NCBI GenBank assembly: GCA_016946835.1
Contig: JACVTC010000031.1
Coordinates: forward strand, 534,001-598,000
Reading direction: 5' to 3'
DNA from: Neocallimastix lanati (nom. inval.)
Taxonomy: Eukaryota > Neocallimastigomycota > Neocallimastigomycetes > Neocallimastigales > Neocallimastigaceae
Length of the DNA: 64,000 bases
How positions within the stretch are numbered: the stretch's first letter is position 1; every line of letters starts with the position of its first letter. Shown piece after piece: positions 10,655 to 21,385 of this stretch. The translations under genes and the position numbers were made by a program. The notes beneath the pieces are model-generated. The model was not told where the DNA came from, searched no databases, and saw nothing but the letters and a program-made list of their open reading frames with translations.

Positions 10655-11868
10655 GAGTTAATTTTTTGGACTTCGGTAACATAATTTTCTCGGTTGTTGT
10701 AACTGGAATTAACCTTAGATTTATTATTATGGAAGTTATTATTTTTACTATGATTGTAATAATTGTTATTCTTCTTATTCTTGTTTTCACTATTGGGATA
10801 AGAATGAGAGTTCTTTCTCTTATAATTTTTATTGCTGGTTAATTGATTTATCTTTAATTTAGTTTCTTGAGAAGATTCAAACAATATGCACTTTGTTGTA
10901 ATTTCTTCTATTTTCTCTGGAAACTTCTCCATTTTATTAATTTCTTCTTTAAATTTTGGATGAAGACCATTATAGAAAAATAATACTAATGGTTCTTCAG
11001 GCCAACCAAGATCAGCTGTTAGTTTACGGAAAGAATCGATATAGTCCTTAATATTACCATGAGAATGTTTAAGATTTATTAAATTAATTTTCTTTAACTT
11101 TTTGCTGACAACATCAGGAAAAGCTTCTTTTAATTCATTAAGAAGAGCCTCTAGGGAAGCAGGAGGACTACTGGAATATTTTGTTTGGTACCAACTTCTA
11201 GCAGCTTCTCTTAATCTTGATTGCACAAAGTTGATTTTCGAATCTTCAGGCCAAGACTTACATGGATAGGTTTTAAATGTGTCCCCACACAGTTGACAGA
11301 AAAGTTCGGTTTCAGAAATATCACCTGAAAACAAACCTGGATCTGGAACTTGAGGAATATTAATAGGGTAAGCAGATTGCATGATAACATCATGATCATT
11401 GTCATATCTTGTAGTAGTTGAGATATTATCATCGAAAACAGAATGGAGGTTTACCGTAGGATTTCCAGATGTCAACGGTATCGACGAGGTAGCACCAGAA
11501 GAAGTATTTTCTACTTGAGTTTTATTACATAATTCATGCTTAAAATAGAGGGTAGCCTTCTTCAAAGATTCTAAAGAGGCCAATATTTCATTATTCATTT
11601 TATCATAAGCTCCGAATTGTTTCATTACCTCTTGATGGTAATTTTGTAAGTCTTCTTTGGAAACGAAGTTTTCATTCACCCCAGAAACTATACTATTACA
11701 AGCTTGTGAGGTATCATTTCTTAACTGTTGAACACCTTCTGCTAAGGTGGTACAAGCTTGGGTGGCTTCGGATCGCAATTGTTGTACTGAGTCTTCTTTA
11801 TTCATATCCATTTCTTCATCCGATCTAGCTGAATACATTCCCGAGCGTCTTAGGCCAATTTTAGGCAT
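10645..11868 (-). CDS. gag: element A copy 1 Gag
   Basis: Structural capsid protein of the virus-like particle, 407 residues from an ATG about 35 bp inside the 5' LTR. The N-terminal third is Gln/Ser/Asn-rich and probably coiled. Residues about 180-340 resemble the retrotransposon gag fold (RLREAARSWYQ ... LKEAFPDVVSKKLKK ... YIDSFRKLTADLGW). The last 60 residues are Asn/Lys/Ser/His-rich and basic, but no CCHC zinc knuckle is present, unlike the B-group gags here. The basic tail may replace it in RNA binding. The protein is identical in copy 2. Confidence 0.9.
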   Translation of the reverse strand: MPKIGLRRSGMYSARSDEEMDMNKEDSVQQLRSEATQACTTLAEGVQQLRNDTSQACNSIVSGVNENFVSKEDLQNYHQEVMKQFGAYDKMNNEILASLESLKKATLYFKHELCNKTQVENTSSGATSSIPLTSGNPTVNLHSVFDDNISTTTRYDNDHDVIMQSAYPINIPQVPDPGLFSGDISETELFCQLCGDTFKTYPCKSWPEDSKINFVQSRLREAARSWYQTKYSSSPPASLEALLNELKEAFPDVVSKKLKKINLINLKHSHGNIKDYIDSFRKLTADLGWPEEPLVLFFYNGLHPKFKEEINKMEKFPEKIEEITTKCILFESSQETKLKINQLTSNKNYKRKNSHSYPNSENKNKKNNNYYNHSKNNNFHNNKSKVNSSYNNRENYVTEVQKINSKN

Positions 11869-11892
11869 TCCAAGGAAGTTTCTAAAATAGCG

Positions 11893-11902
11893 GTAAGATT
11901 AT
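11893..11902 (-). promoter_or_regulatory. putative self-priming PBS of element A copy 1
   Basis: The sense sequence directly after the 5' LTR is ATAATCTTAC, not a tRNA 3'-end complement (no TGG). It is perfectly complementary to GTAAGATTAT inside the LTR (plus 12093-12102), about 37 nt downstream of a TATAAAAG box. That is the arrangement of Tf1/sushi elements, which prime with their own RNA 5' end. Confidence 0.6.
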
Positions 11903-12553
11903 TGTTAAGTTGGTACTTAGATTAAAGGGTAAACTTGGTTGGAAGCCTTTAATCTAATAACCTTTTGATATTATTTTATTTTTTTAAATTGATTTATTCA
12001 AATATAAAATATTATTTTATTATTAAACTTTTAATTAACTATATTTTTATTTAATATGTTTTATTATAAAGTTATCAGATTATTTGTAAATAATAATCTT
12101 ACAAAGATTTAAAAAAGAATATTTTTTAGTTCTTTTATATTTTGAAAAACAATATAAAATATTTAATAATATATTTTAATAAATACTAATTTAAAGATAA
12201 CAATATAAAATATAATTTTAATATATAAAGTAATAGAATAATACATATACAATATAAGATAATAAAAATATATAAAATAATATAATTAATAAAAAACAAT
12301 TTTTATAAATAATATTCAACTATATTAATTAATATAAAAAGGGATAATGTTAATTAATATGTAATACAATATTAATCAATTAATATATTAGGGGTTCAAT
12401 AATGTATAAAAGGGATAATATTAATTAATATGTAATACAATATTAATTTGGTTATGAACGGTACAAGGATTTAAGGAGTACAAATTATAATTATAATTAA
12501 ATTGTTATTTTTGTAGTATTAAATATAAATTAATTTGTATCAAATCCTTGACA
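11903..12553 (-). repeat. 5' LTR of element A copy 1
   Basis: 651 bp, near-identical to 6200-6850. It is directly followed by TSD TTATA and then by the tRNA-Val gene 61 bp further on. Confidence 0.95.
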
Positions 12554-12619
12554 TTATATTATATTTGGTTAAGTGTGACTAATTAATTAGTCAACACTTA
12601 CACATACTTCCAAGCCAGT

Positions 12620-12692
12620 GCTTGAGTAGTGTAGTGGTTATCACGCGTCCTTCACACGGACGAGGTCCTGGGTTCAAACCCCAGTTCAAGCA
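12620..12692 (+). tRNA. tRNA-Val (anticodon CAC)
   Basis: 73 nt without intron. The acceptor GCTTGAG pairs with TTCAAGC, discriminator A. The D arm is GTG...CAC. The anticodon stem CGTCC/GGACG holds the loop TTCACAC, giving anticodon CAC that reads GTG (Val). The variable loop is AGGTC; the T arm is CTGGG-TTCAAAC-CCCAG. All four stems pair, with one G-T at the base of the acceptor. A box and B box are intact. CCA is not encoded. Confidence 0.96.
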
Positions 12693-12703
12693 TTAGAGTT
12701 TGA

Positions 12704-12716
12704 TTTTTCATTTTTT
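12704..12716 (+). terminator. Pol III terminator of tRNA-Val
   Basis: T5 at 12704-12708 and T6 at 12711-12716, beginning 11 nt after the tRNA 3' end. Confidence 0.8.
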
Positions 12717-12742
12717 CTTTTAAAAGTTATAGTTTTATTTAA

Positions 12743-12773
<31 letters not shown>

Positions 12774-13220
12774 GTAATATTCCCAATTATTTTAATTTAA
12801 TTAATATATTATTTTTCCTTCTTTTGTTATTGATTTTACACCTATTCATTCTTAGTAAAATTAGTAAAATTTAACATCAAAATATCATTCTAAATACCAT
12901 TTGAATTTAACTTCATTATTGGGTTTCTGATTCCATGTTTTTTTTTTTTTTTTTTAAGTGATTTTTTGGTTTTCTAATATGTCCGCCATTAGTTCATCTT
13001 CTTCAATTACAATTAGTTTACCTTCCTTATTTAAAGCAATTCTTCTATTAATTAGGATTTAAGTTTTTTTTTTTTTTTTTTTCTCCTTATTGATGGAACG
13101 GACGTGCTATTATCGAAGGAATGTAATTCAATTAAATTTTCCAAAGTACTTGGGCCGACCTTTTGTTTCTCAATTTTTTTTTTTACTCAAAGCGAGAGTA
13201 TCTTGGATAGGCTGAAGATA
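12717..13220. other. AT-rich spacer between tRNA-Val and element E
   Basis: Contains a (TA)n tract near 12748-12765 and poly(T) runs near 12939-12955 and 13063-13082. The only coding-like signal is the short minus-strand remnant at 12954-13058. Confidence 0.6.
12954..13058 (-). pseudogene. short open-frame remnant, family unknown
   Basis: About 34 codons ending at TAA, with a composition more protein-like than its surroundings (LNKEGKLIVIEEDELMADIL). An in-frame stop lies just upstream and there is no ATG at its head. A second coding-like patch occurs near 13090-13150 on the same strand (TLENLIELHSF) in another context, with a poly(T) run between. It could be the last exon(s) of a decayed or spliced host gene. 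I do not recognise it. Confidence 0.2.
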
Positions 13221-13261
13221 TTAACATTTTTTAATATATACTAGATATTAAAAAATGTTAA
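13221..13261. repeat. 17-bp perfect inverted repeat
   Basis: TTAACATTTTTTAATAT (13221-13237) and its reverse complement (13245-13261) around a 7-nt loop. It sits next to the truncated end of element E. Confidence 0.8.
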
Positions 13262-13270
13262 AGAAGTTCC

Positions 13271-13570
13271 ATGTTAATACAAGAATTATTATAAACAAAG
13301 AATTCAAAATAATAAAAAAAAGAAAAGAGAAAATTGTTTTCAAATTATTTACTTTTAATTAAACAGAAAAATTAATTAACATTAGTATTTTATTATTTTA
13401 AAAATTAAAATAGAATTAAAGTATTATTTCGAGTTTTAGAATTTAATTAAAATAAATTTTTTTATTGTGATTTTAATTTCAAATTTTAATTTATTAATTT
13501 GTTGTTGAATAGGTTAGATATTATTCAAGTTTTATAATAATTTTTTGTTTAAGAATTCCAATCTGTATTA
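13271..13570 (-). repeat. truncated 3' LTR of element E
   Basis: About 300 bp closely matching 18340-18633, the sense 5' end of the LTR. The rest of the LTR is missing; unrelated sequence begins at 13270. The LTR start (TGATACCG in the 5' LTR) has mutated to TAATACAG. Confidence 0.8.
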
Positions 13571-13582
13571 ATTCGTTGGCCC

Positions 13583-15375
13583 TTAGGAGATGACTTCGTC
13601 CCTTGAAGTCAAAGAATTTTCTTGAAGTACATATGGAAAAACATTTTTAATATGAACATTTCTATTTAAGAGTTTTCCAGTAGTTGGATCTTCTAATACT
13701 AAGGTATTGAATTTTTGTTTATTAACAACTTTAAAAGGTCTGTAAAAATAAGGATTTAATTTACTTCTTCCTATAAGTCTTATCATTACGTAATCTCCTG
13801 GTTTATATTTCTTCTTTAGTGCATTTTGAAACCAATACGGTGTTCCCAATATTTATTTGCATACTCTGAATATTCGGTAGCCTGTTTTACCCAATTTTGA
13901 TGTCTTAAGAAAAGTCGTAATATATACTCTTCTTCTGATTCATTTGGATCTTTATAAATGCCGGGGAACATGACTTCTAATGGCCAAGTGTCATGTCTGC
14001 CATAAAATAATTTGAAACTACTAAATTTCGTTTTTGAATTTTTTGTAGTTCTTAAGGCCCATAAAGCCGATGGAAGATATTCATCCCATTCAGACTCATT
14101 TTCTACTAATAATCTTAATAACTTCCCTATTTCTCTGTTTCGATTTTCAATCATTCCATTCGATTCTGGATGATACGGGGAAACGTAATGAACCCATGAA
14201 CCATAAAGGTCAATCATCATCTTTGTTACTTCAGAGATAAAGGAACTACCATTGTCGGTAATTATTATTTCAGGTGGTCCATGTCTTGTAAATATTTAGA
14301 CAAGAAATTTTATTACTTCTTCGGATTTCATGTTCGGGATTGCTTTAGCTTCAACCCACTTGGTAAAATAATCGACTAAAGTTATTATATAATTGTTACC
14401 ACTTTTAGTAGTTGGTAACAGTCCTATTATATCGAGTCCTACTCTAGTAAATTGTTGTTCAACAGGGGTAGCATTATCTCCAGAACTTTTTGGAAATGGT
14501 TTAGGCCTGCATGTTTAACATTTGTGACAACTTTTTATCCACATTCTTACATCATTCCAAATGCCAGGCCAATAGTAAGATTGCATAATTCTATTAGTAG
14601 TTTTCTCTGCTCCTTCATGTCCTACTAAGTGGGAACAATTAATAATATCCTTTTTGTGTTCATCTTTATAGATGACTTTTAAATAAAGATCATCTTTTTT
14701 ATAATATAGAGTATAGAGTATTGTCAACAACTTGATAATTCTTAGTGAAGTATTTTATTATACCTTCTGGTAGATCTAAATTCCTTGAATTAAAGTCGGC
14801 TAATATTGCATTAGCGCATTGAATAATTCCTTCTGAATTTTTAGAAGGTAATCTTGATAACGCATCAGAAAATACATTTTTCTTTCCTTTCTCATATATG
14901 AGTTCAATCTTATATTTGTTAAATTCTTCTATCATCTTGCATGACGATTAGAAGTAGGAATGCTTTTTTTGAAAAACTCAAGTAATGGTTTATGATCCGT
15001 AATAAATTTTGTTAAATTTTTATTGCTTAAAATATACTGACTAAAATATTTTAAACTAAATATGACAGCTAATCCTTCTAAGTCTGTTACAGAGTAATTC
15101 TTTTCAGATGTAGAGAGTGTTCTACTTATACAACAGATAGGATGTTCCAGGCTATCCCCTTCCTTCTGTAAAAGAACATCACCAATACCTTTAAGAGAAG
15201 CATCAGTACGAATGATGAATTCCTTTTTAAAATCTGGATAACTTAATATTGGATCATCATCTGGATCTATATACAAACGATACTTTTTCTGAATTCCTCT
15301 ACCAAATATAATTTCAAAATATGGATTTGTATAATTAATTACATAGAAATTTTCTGTGATAGTTAATTTATTATT
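13583..15375 (-). pseudogene. element E RNase H-integrase remnant
   Basis: Fragments read in order on the minus strand. RNase H carries FIIRTDASLKGIGDVLLQ and FITDHKPL (15276-14932). A connection region follows (14935-14699), then the HHCC finger (NCSHLVGHEGAEKT ... CHKC). The integrase core has HPESNGMIENRNREIGK (about 14190-14120), and a C-terminal SH3-like region ends at 13583. At least three frame changes separate the pieces. The frame also reads backward past 15276 into a protease C-terminal segment (IIFGRGIQKKY), so protease is fused almost directly to RNase H with RT deleted. Confidence 0.85.
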
Positions 15376-15380
15376 TACGT

Positions 15381-16225
15381 TTATTTTAGTTCAATGTAAC
15401 TATTTGTAGTTACTTTAGTACCATTCACAATGGTAATATCTTCTAAATTTTCACATTGTTTAATTACTTTATGTTTTAGTTTGCCTAGACAATTATTTGT
15501 TATAACATTAACGTTTGCACTGGTATAGTATAAGATTTTAAATGTTTTATTATCTATTTCACCACAAATAATAGGAAGACTTGTATTAGTTAAGGAACAA
15601 AGGATTTTCTCAACTCTTGGTTTACAACCTTGTTCAAGTTCTTTTCTAATGGACGGATTTGCAGATAATAATTGAGATAAACTAATTTTTGGAAATAGGT
15701 TATTTGCTTCTTCAGTTATACTAAACTTTTCATTTTCATTTAACATTTGGATATTGGTCATTTTTCTTTTCTTAAAAGTTTTTGGTTTTTCTGATTCTTT
15801 TTCATTATTACTTTCAGAATATGAGGCTCCACTAATCTCATTTTCATTACTATTTTCTTCTTCATTGACTTCCTTCATTATATCATCACTAGCATTTGGT
15901 TCATTTTCTTCGGAATTGCTAAGCTTTCTTCTTTTAGCATCTTTAATTACTTTCTTTTGTTGTTTTACTATTTTCGTTTTAGGTTCACTTAATATTGAAA
16001 GCTTTACTATAGATTTGTTATTTAATTTTCTTGTCGAAGTTTTTCTCTTTTGTACTTTGCCGATAAAGTTTGAAGAATTTCCTTCAATATTACTTTCTTC
16101 TTCAGTGAATTTTTCTTTGTCATTTTCATTTCCTTCGAAATTATTTTCATTTTCATTTTCATTTTCATTTTCATTTTCATTTGCAATTTTAACTGTCCTG
16201 GGAGATTGCGTACCCACGATTATTA
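15381..16225 (-). pseudogene. element E post-gag linker and protease
   Basis: Follows gag in the -1 frame (entered at 16226-16232; the first codon after the overlap is not ATG). A Glu/Asn/Lys-rich low-complexity linker contains a short Asn-Glu repeat. It is followed by a conserved pre-protease patch (FPKISLSQLLSANPSIRKEL) and a diverged protease region where the catalytic triad is no longer clear (LYYTSANVNVI). The frame stops at 15381; the downstream protease end continues in another frame. Confidence 0.7.
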
Positions 16226-16232
16226 ATTTAAA
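16199..16232 (-). promoter_or_regulatory. -1 frameshift signal of element E
   Basis: Gag-phase heptamer T TTA AAT (16232-16226) directly before the gag TAA stop. Nine nt later comes a weak hairpin with stem TGGG/CCCA (16216-16199). It has the same layout as B2 and B3, with the hairpin decayed. Confidence 0.6.
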
Positions 16233-17186
16233 TGACTTTCGTCGTTTTCAGGGCAATCATTCATTTTGTGACCAATTCGTTTACATTGTACACAAAAATT
16301 TATTTTTAATTGTTCTAATTTTTTTGTAATGTCATCTAAATCTTCTATTGTTGGTTGAGGGTACTTTAAAGTGTTCATTCTATGTTCAATTCCTTTGTTT
16401 ATTTCTACTCTTGATTGTATTTTATACCTATTATTTCTAATATTGTTATTATAGTTATCATTATTTTTATTTTTATTATCGTAACGATTATAATTATTAT
16501 TATTGTTGTTATATTGCTTATTATTCGATCTGGAATTTAAAGTTGAAAAATAATCATTTTTTTAATTATAATTGTTATAATTATTTTTAGGTTCATTGAA
16601 ATCTTTTATTTCTTTCTAGTTAACTCCGTGTAATTTTTTATATTTATTTTTATTTTCTTCCATTAAAGCAATAATTCTTCCTTTCTTGGATGTTATTTTC
16701 ATTGATTGCATCCTGGAGTGAGGTTGGTTTCTCTTCTAATAAGGCTTCATAAATTTTACCCCAATTCTTAAAAGCATTAATATAATATGAAGTGATAACT
16801 TGGTCACTAATTTCTTAATTCACTTGATTACATAGGGTATTGAATCTTACATTAAATTCAGAGATTCTTTCCCCCTTTTTAATAGTGACTGTAGATAATT
16901 CCAATAATCTGTTATTTTTAGAGGTAGAGACTCTGAAATGTCCTCTTAATTTATTTATTATAGTTTTGTAACTATTTGGTGCTTCTTTGTTTAATGAATT
17001 GAATACAATGGTTCTCGCTATATCTTTAGTTAAAGAGATTAAGTATTCAATTTTATCTTCTTCTTCTTCTATTTTATTAGCTTTACACCAGCGTTCATAC
17101 GAAAAATGCCATTCCTCGAAGGAAACCTTATCCTTCTCTAATATAGGTAACCTATTAAAGGTTATTGCCTTGGTTGAATTTTTCAT
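16223..17186 (-). pseudogene. gag: element E gag remnant
   Basis: Starts at an ATG and reads 123 codons as a gag-like N-terminal domain (FEEWHFSYERWCKANKIEEEED). It then meets an in-frame TAA (after NQVN); the frame continues beyond it (EISDQVITSYYINAF). Further stops and frame changes follow in an Asn-rich stretch. The C terminus retains a complete CCHC zinc knuckle, CVQCKRIGHKMNDC, just before the gag stop. Capsid/nucleocapsid role inferred from layout. Confidence 0.8.
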
Positions 17187-17295
17187 TATTATTATTATTT
17201 TATTTATTAATTTTAAAAAGAAACCTTACAATTTATATTTTCGCTTATCTTAAATTATGAATTTATGAATTATTTTACTTTTTTCTTTTTATTTA

Positions 17296-17332
17296 TTCTT
17301 GCAAAAAAAAAAAAAAAATTTTTTTTTTTTTT
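17296..17332. repeat. adjacent poly(A)/poly(T) runs
   Basis: Homopolymer A run followed directly by a T run, forming a potential long A-T hairpin between gag and the structured leader. Confidence 0.8.
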
Positions 17333-17490
17333 TAAATTATTCTTTCGACTATAGATAGTAGTATTTGTATACAATTTTATTTTAATTAACACCTTTGCCT
17401 CACAACCATAAAAAAACCCGGCGGTGTTAATATAACAAAAAGGGAACAAGTAAACCCTTAAAAAAAAATTTTTAAAACTATATATTTAAT

Positions 17491-17637
17491 CTTAGACCTT
17501 CGGTGATCTAAGCGTATTAGCCGTTGTTAACTCGTTTACTGCAACCTCACTCTGTTGAAGAGATATGGGATTAGATTACATCTTTTATAGTAATCCTTTA
17601 CGCAGTCTCTAACCAAATAGATTCGTCTAAACGAGTT
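17491..17637 (-). ncRNA. structured leader RNA module, element E
   Basis: Plus-strand coordinates: hairpin CTTAGA/TCTAAG (17491-17512, loop CCTTCGGTGA); long-range stem AACTCGTTTA (17529-17538) with TAAACGAGTT (17628-17637). Within it are hairpins CTCT-GTTGA-AGAG (17550-17562), GATTAC/GTAATC (17574-17595) and TCTA-ACCAAA-TAGA (17608-17621). The B3 leader (56091-56220) has the same order and loops with different, still paired stems. Confidence 0.7.
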
Positions 17638-17708
17638 GCAAATGAGCTTATTGAATACACTCAAAAACAACGTATAACCGAGTATTCTAACACTCGTCCT
17701 AATAATTG

Positions 17709-17739
<31 letters not shown>

Positions 17740-17797
17740 CTACTTAAATCTACTTGAATAATTAAAACAGATATAACTTACTTGTATAGGAGTTATA

Positions 17798-17814
17798 TCA
17801 CTCACTCTCCACCA
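17798..17814 (-). promoter_or_regulatory. primer-binding site of element E
   Basis: Minus-strand TGGTGGAGAGTGAGTGA, 2 nt inside the 5' LTR. Complementary to a tRNA CCA end. Confidence 0.75.
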
Positions 17815-17816
17815 AT

Positions 17817-18633
17817 TGACAAACGATTCTATTATCTTAATTTGAAGTTATTACTCCAAAAGTGATAATAGATGTATCAAGTTTAATATAAAATTTAATA
17901 TAAATGAATTTGCTTTATTATTATTAATAATTAAGTTATTATTATTCTAGTTTAACACTGAATTGTTATTAATTTTCCAAAATTATACATTTCTTTTGTG
18001 TTTATTATTAATTTATATTATTTATTTATTAATTTTTATTATTATTTATTAATTTTTATTATTATTTATTAATTTTTATTATTATTTATTAATTTTTATT
18101 ATTATTTATTAATTTTTATTATTATTTATTAATTTTTTATTATTATTTATTAATTTTTTATTATTATTTATTAATTTTTATTATTTGGTTATTATTTTTT
18201 TATTACATTTCTAATTACAACAAGAAATTAATTTTATAAAATATTTACAAGTATTTCTGTTTTTAATAATAAAACAATTAAGAATAATTATATTTATAAA
18301 AATAAACAATAAAATAAACAAATAAACAAATAAACAATTAATACAAGAATTATTATAAACAAAGAATTCAAAATAATAAAAAAAAAAAAGAGAAAATTGT
18401 TTACAAATTATTTACTTTTAATTAAACAGAGAAATTAATTAACATTAGTATTTTATTATTTTAAAAATTAAAATAGAATTAAAGTATAATTTCGAGTTTT
18501 AGAGTTTAATTAAAATAAATTTTTTTATTGTGACTTTAATTTTAAATTTTAATTTATTAATTTGTTGTTGAATAGGTTAGATATTATTCAAGTTTTATAA
18601 TAATTTTTTGTTTAAGAATTCCAATCGGTATCA
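17817..18633 (-). repeat. 5' LTR of element E with 20-bp tandem array
   Basis: 817 bp, plus-strand TGACAAACG to CGGTATCA. About eight units of a 20-bp repeat (TTTATTAATTTTTATTATTA) occupy 18010-18185. The 3' LTR copy lacks this part. Confidence 0.8.
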
Positions 18634-18636
18634 ACA

Positions 18637-19094
18637 TGATACAATATATTTTATTTATGTATCTAAATTAATATTTATTTATGGGCAATGACAATAAGGA
18701 ATTATGACAAAATAATATATTCTAATATTAAATAGAAATAATACATACAATAATATAAAATAAAGTAATAAATATATCTTTTTAATGTTCTCTTTATTTA
18801 TTATTAATTATTAATTATTTCATCAATTATTATTATTACTCTCTTATATAAATATTATGATTAATTATTTCAAATATATATAATATCTCTTTTTAACTAT
18901 ACTAAAATAAAATATAAAAATAGCTATTTATGTGAATTAATTTATCATAAGTATAAACTTTTAAATAAAAGAATTCTTCGTTTATTATAAAATTATATAT
19001 ATTATTATAAATTTATTATTGACCAATAATATTTAAGTATTTCTTTAACCTAAAGAATCTACCTAAATATCATATTTATAGTGGTCACGTATCA
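18637..19094. repeat. solo LTR H
   Basis: TGATACAATATA to CACGTATCA, flanked by AACA on both sides (18633-18636, 19095-19098). The left AACA uses the last base of the element-E LTR. H is related to I and J (shared ends with GACCAATAATATTT and TTATAGTGGT). Confidence 0.75.
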
Positions 19095-19098
19095 AACA

Positions 19099-20176
19099 TG
19101 ATACGGGCTGGGGTTGAAAAACTAAGATATTCAAAACAAAAAAATAAATATTAACACACAAAAATGAATTTGGAAACAAAAAAAATTAATATTTAAAATA
19201 TTCTTTATTTAAAATTAAAACTAAAATTATTTGTTCCAAGTATTAAAAAGAAAGAAATTTATTCTTCTTTTAATACTTTTATTTTAATACATTTTATTTA
19301 TCATTAATATATTCTTTATAAAAAAAAACTATTATAACTATTTTATTTTAATTTTAAACTATTATTTTAAATTATTTTTTAAAAAAAAAAAAACATTTAT
19401 TAAATTAAAAAATAAAAATTAATTTAGAGATTGTATCACGAAGGGCATTCCGGGCGGTAGCTTCTTCTTGATATTGTTTTCAGAGAGAGAATTATACAGA
19501 ATTGATATTTTCTGTATTTTAGATCATTTTTATTTTAATAAAGATTTAATTTATTTTTGATTTTTGTTTTATTTTTAGTTTATTTCAAAGGTTTAGAAAA
19601 TATTATACAGAAACTTATAATTCTGTATTTTATATCAAATATTTATTGAAATAGGTTTTTATTATACTTAATATAAAAATAAGTATTAATAATGATTTAA
19701 ATTATATATAATTTTTATTAAGAATATTTAGTAATAATATTTAATATATTTAATAATAATTTTTATTATATTTGATATTAATAAAAGATTTTAATAAGAA
19801 TATTTAATAATAATTTTTATTATATTTAATATTAATAAAAGAAATTAATAAGAATATTTAATAATAATTTTTATTATATTTGATATTAATAAAAGATTTT
19901 AATAAGAATATTTAATAATAATTTTTATTATATTTGATATTAATAAAAGAATATTTAATAATAATATTTATTATATTTAATATTAATAAAAGAATATTTA
20001 ATAATAATCTTTATTATATTTGATATTAATAAAAGAAATTAATAAGAATATTTAATAATAATTTTTATTATATTTAATATTAATAAAAGAAATTAATTAG
20101 AATATTTAATAATAATTTTTATTATATTAAGAGTATTTAATAAGAAATACAACGTATTTAGTGACACCCCTTATCA
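19099..20176. repeat. LTR G1 with minisatellite
   Basis: Begins TGATACGGGCTGGGG and ends ACACCCCTTATCA; the same LTR as G2 at 38781. It contains about nine copies of a roughly 52-bp AT-rich unit (about 19690-20140). Confidence 0.8.
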
Positions 20177-20180
20177 GCAA

Positions 20181-20720
20181 TGATATGCGATATTTATAAA
20201 ATACCAGTATCTAAATATTTTATTTTTATTTAGGAATGACAGTATGACAATAGGGAATGATAACAAATAATATATTCTAATAAATATATAATAATGACAC
20301 GAAAATAATATAATTTTATACTAAAATATTTTATTTTATTATTTGTTTTATTATTCCTTCTTTATTTATTTTATTATATAATTATTATACATTATGTTAT
20401 ATCAAATATAATTATAAACTCTTAATAGTATTATTTCATACTATTACAATTATAAACTATTCATCACTAGTTTTTAAATATACATTTCATCAGTATATTT
20501 ATATATTTAATTATTATTAATTATATTTCTATTCTAATAGACTAGTTTTTGGATTCTACATTTCTCTTATTATTTTATTATAAATCAAAGAATCCCCTAA
20601 TTAAATAAATAATTTATTAAAAATATATATAATTATAAATTATTAATTGACAAATATTTTTATATAAAATTTAACTATAATATTTCATTAAAGTATAATA
20701 TTTCTATACGTCACGTATCA
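20181..20720. repeat. LTR I
   Basis: TGATATGCGATA to GTCACGTATCA; 4-nt flanks GCAA (left) and GAAA (right). Same family as H and J (shared GGAATGATAACAAATAATATATTC-like block). Confidence 0.7.
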
Positions 20721-20724
20721 GAAA

Positions 20725-21381
20725 TGATACAGAACATTTAAAATATTCCATATCGAGTTATTAATTTAGTTGGTCGTTTCTCTAGGAAATTATGACACGA
20801 TAATATATTCTAATAAAGTATAAGGAAAATAATTCATAATAATAATATTTTATAATAATATTTTATTCTTTATTTATTTTTATTATTTTATCTTTACATA
20901 TATAAATATTTATTATTGCATTCTCTTAATTTTATATAATTGTTAAAATAATTATTTAATATTATATTTTTATTAAACATATCTCTTAAACTATTAATTT
21001 CCTAATAACTTTATTTAAAACTACAATTTCATTATTAAATATATTTAACTATTAATATTTAAAATATATTTCCTAAATAAAATATAATTATCAATATTTA
21101 TAATATAATTCCTAAAACTATATAATTCTCAAAATAATATTTAAAATATAAAATAAAACTTATTAATAATAATGATGAATTAATTTATTATCATAATAAT
21201 AGAATCATTAATAATATAATTTATCTATTTTAATTATGATATAAGAATTAACCATGCTTTTAAAAATAATTATTTGAATAACTATATAAATTATTTTAAT
21301 TATTATAACCAATAATATTTACACAATATTTCTAACCTAAATTTCCTACCTAAATCTTATTTTTATAGTGGTACCGTATAT
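20725..21381. repeat. LTR J
   Basis: TGATACAGAACA to ACCGTATA; flanks GAAA and GCAA. Diverged sister of H and I. Confidence 0.65.
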
Positions 21382-21385
21382 GCAA

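Larger units (their letters stand above)
6195..12558 (-). mobile_element. element A copy 1, complete chromovirus-like Ty3/gypsy retrotransposon
   Basis: Two 651-bp LTRs (6200-6850, 11903-12553) flank gag and pol. The 5-bp target duplication is TTATA at 6195-6199 and 12554-12558. The element (6354 bp) is 5 bp shorter than its sister at 46688-53046, which equals the difference in their poly(A) tracts (43 versus 48). It lies 66 bp upstream of tRNA-Val and is transcribed away from it. No frame breaks were seen, so it may be active. Confidence 0.95.
13271..18633 (-). mobile_element. element E, RT-deleted Ty3/gypsy retrotransposon
   Basis: Minus-strand element: 5' LTR 17817-18633, PBS, structured leader, decayed gag, frameshift site, linker/protease, RNase H, integrase, and a 3' LTR truncated to about 300 bp (13271-13570). 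The RT domain is missing and several frames are broken, so it is non-autonomous and old. Confidence 0.85.

Noticed and set aside
12580-12600. Inverted repeat around GACTAATTAATTAGTC as a tRNA-associated regulator
   Set aside because: Short palindrome in AT-rich flank without a second instance near the other Pol III unit.
15754-16329. 191-codon plus-strand frame
   Set aside because: Antisense shadow of the element E linker and gag C terminus, whose zinc knuckle is on the minus strand.
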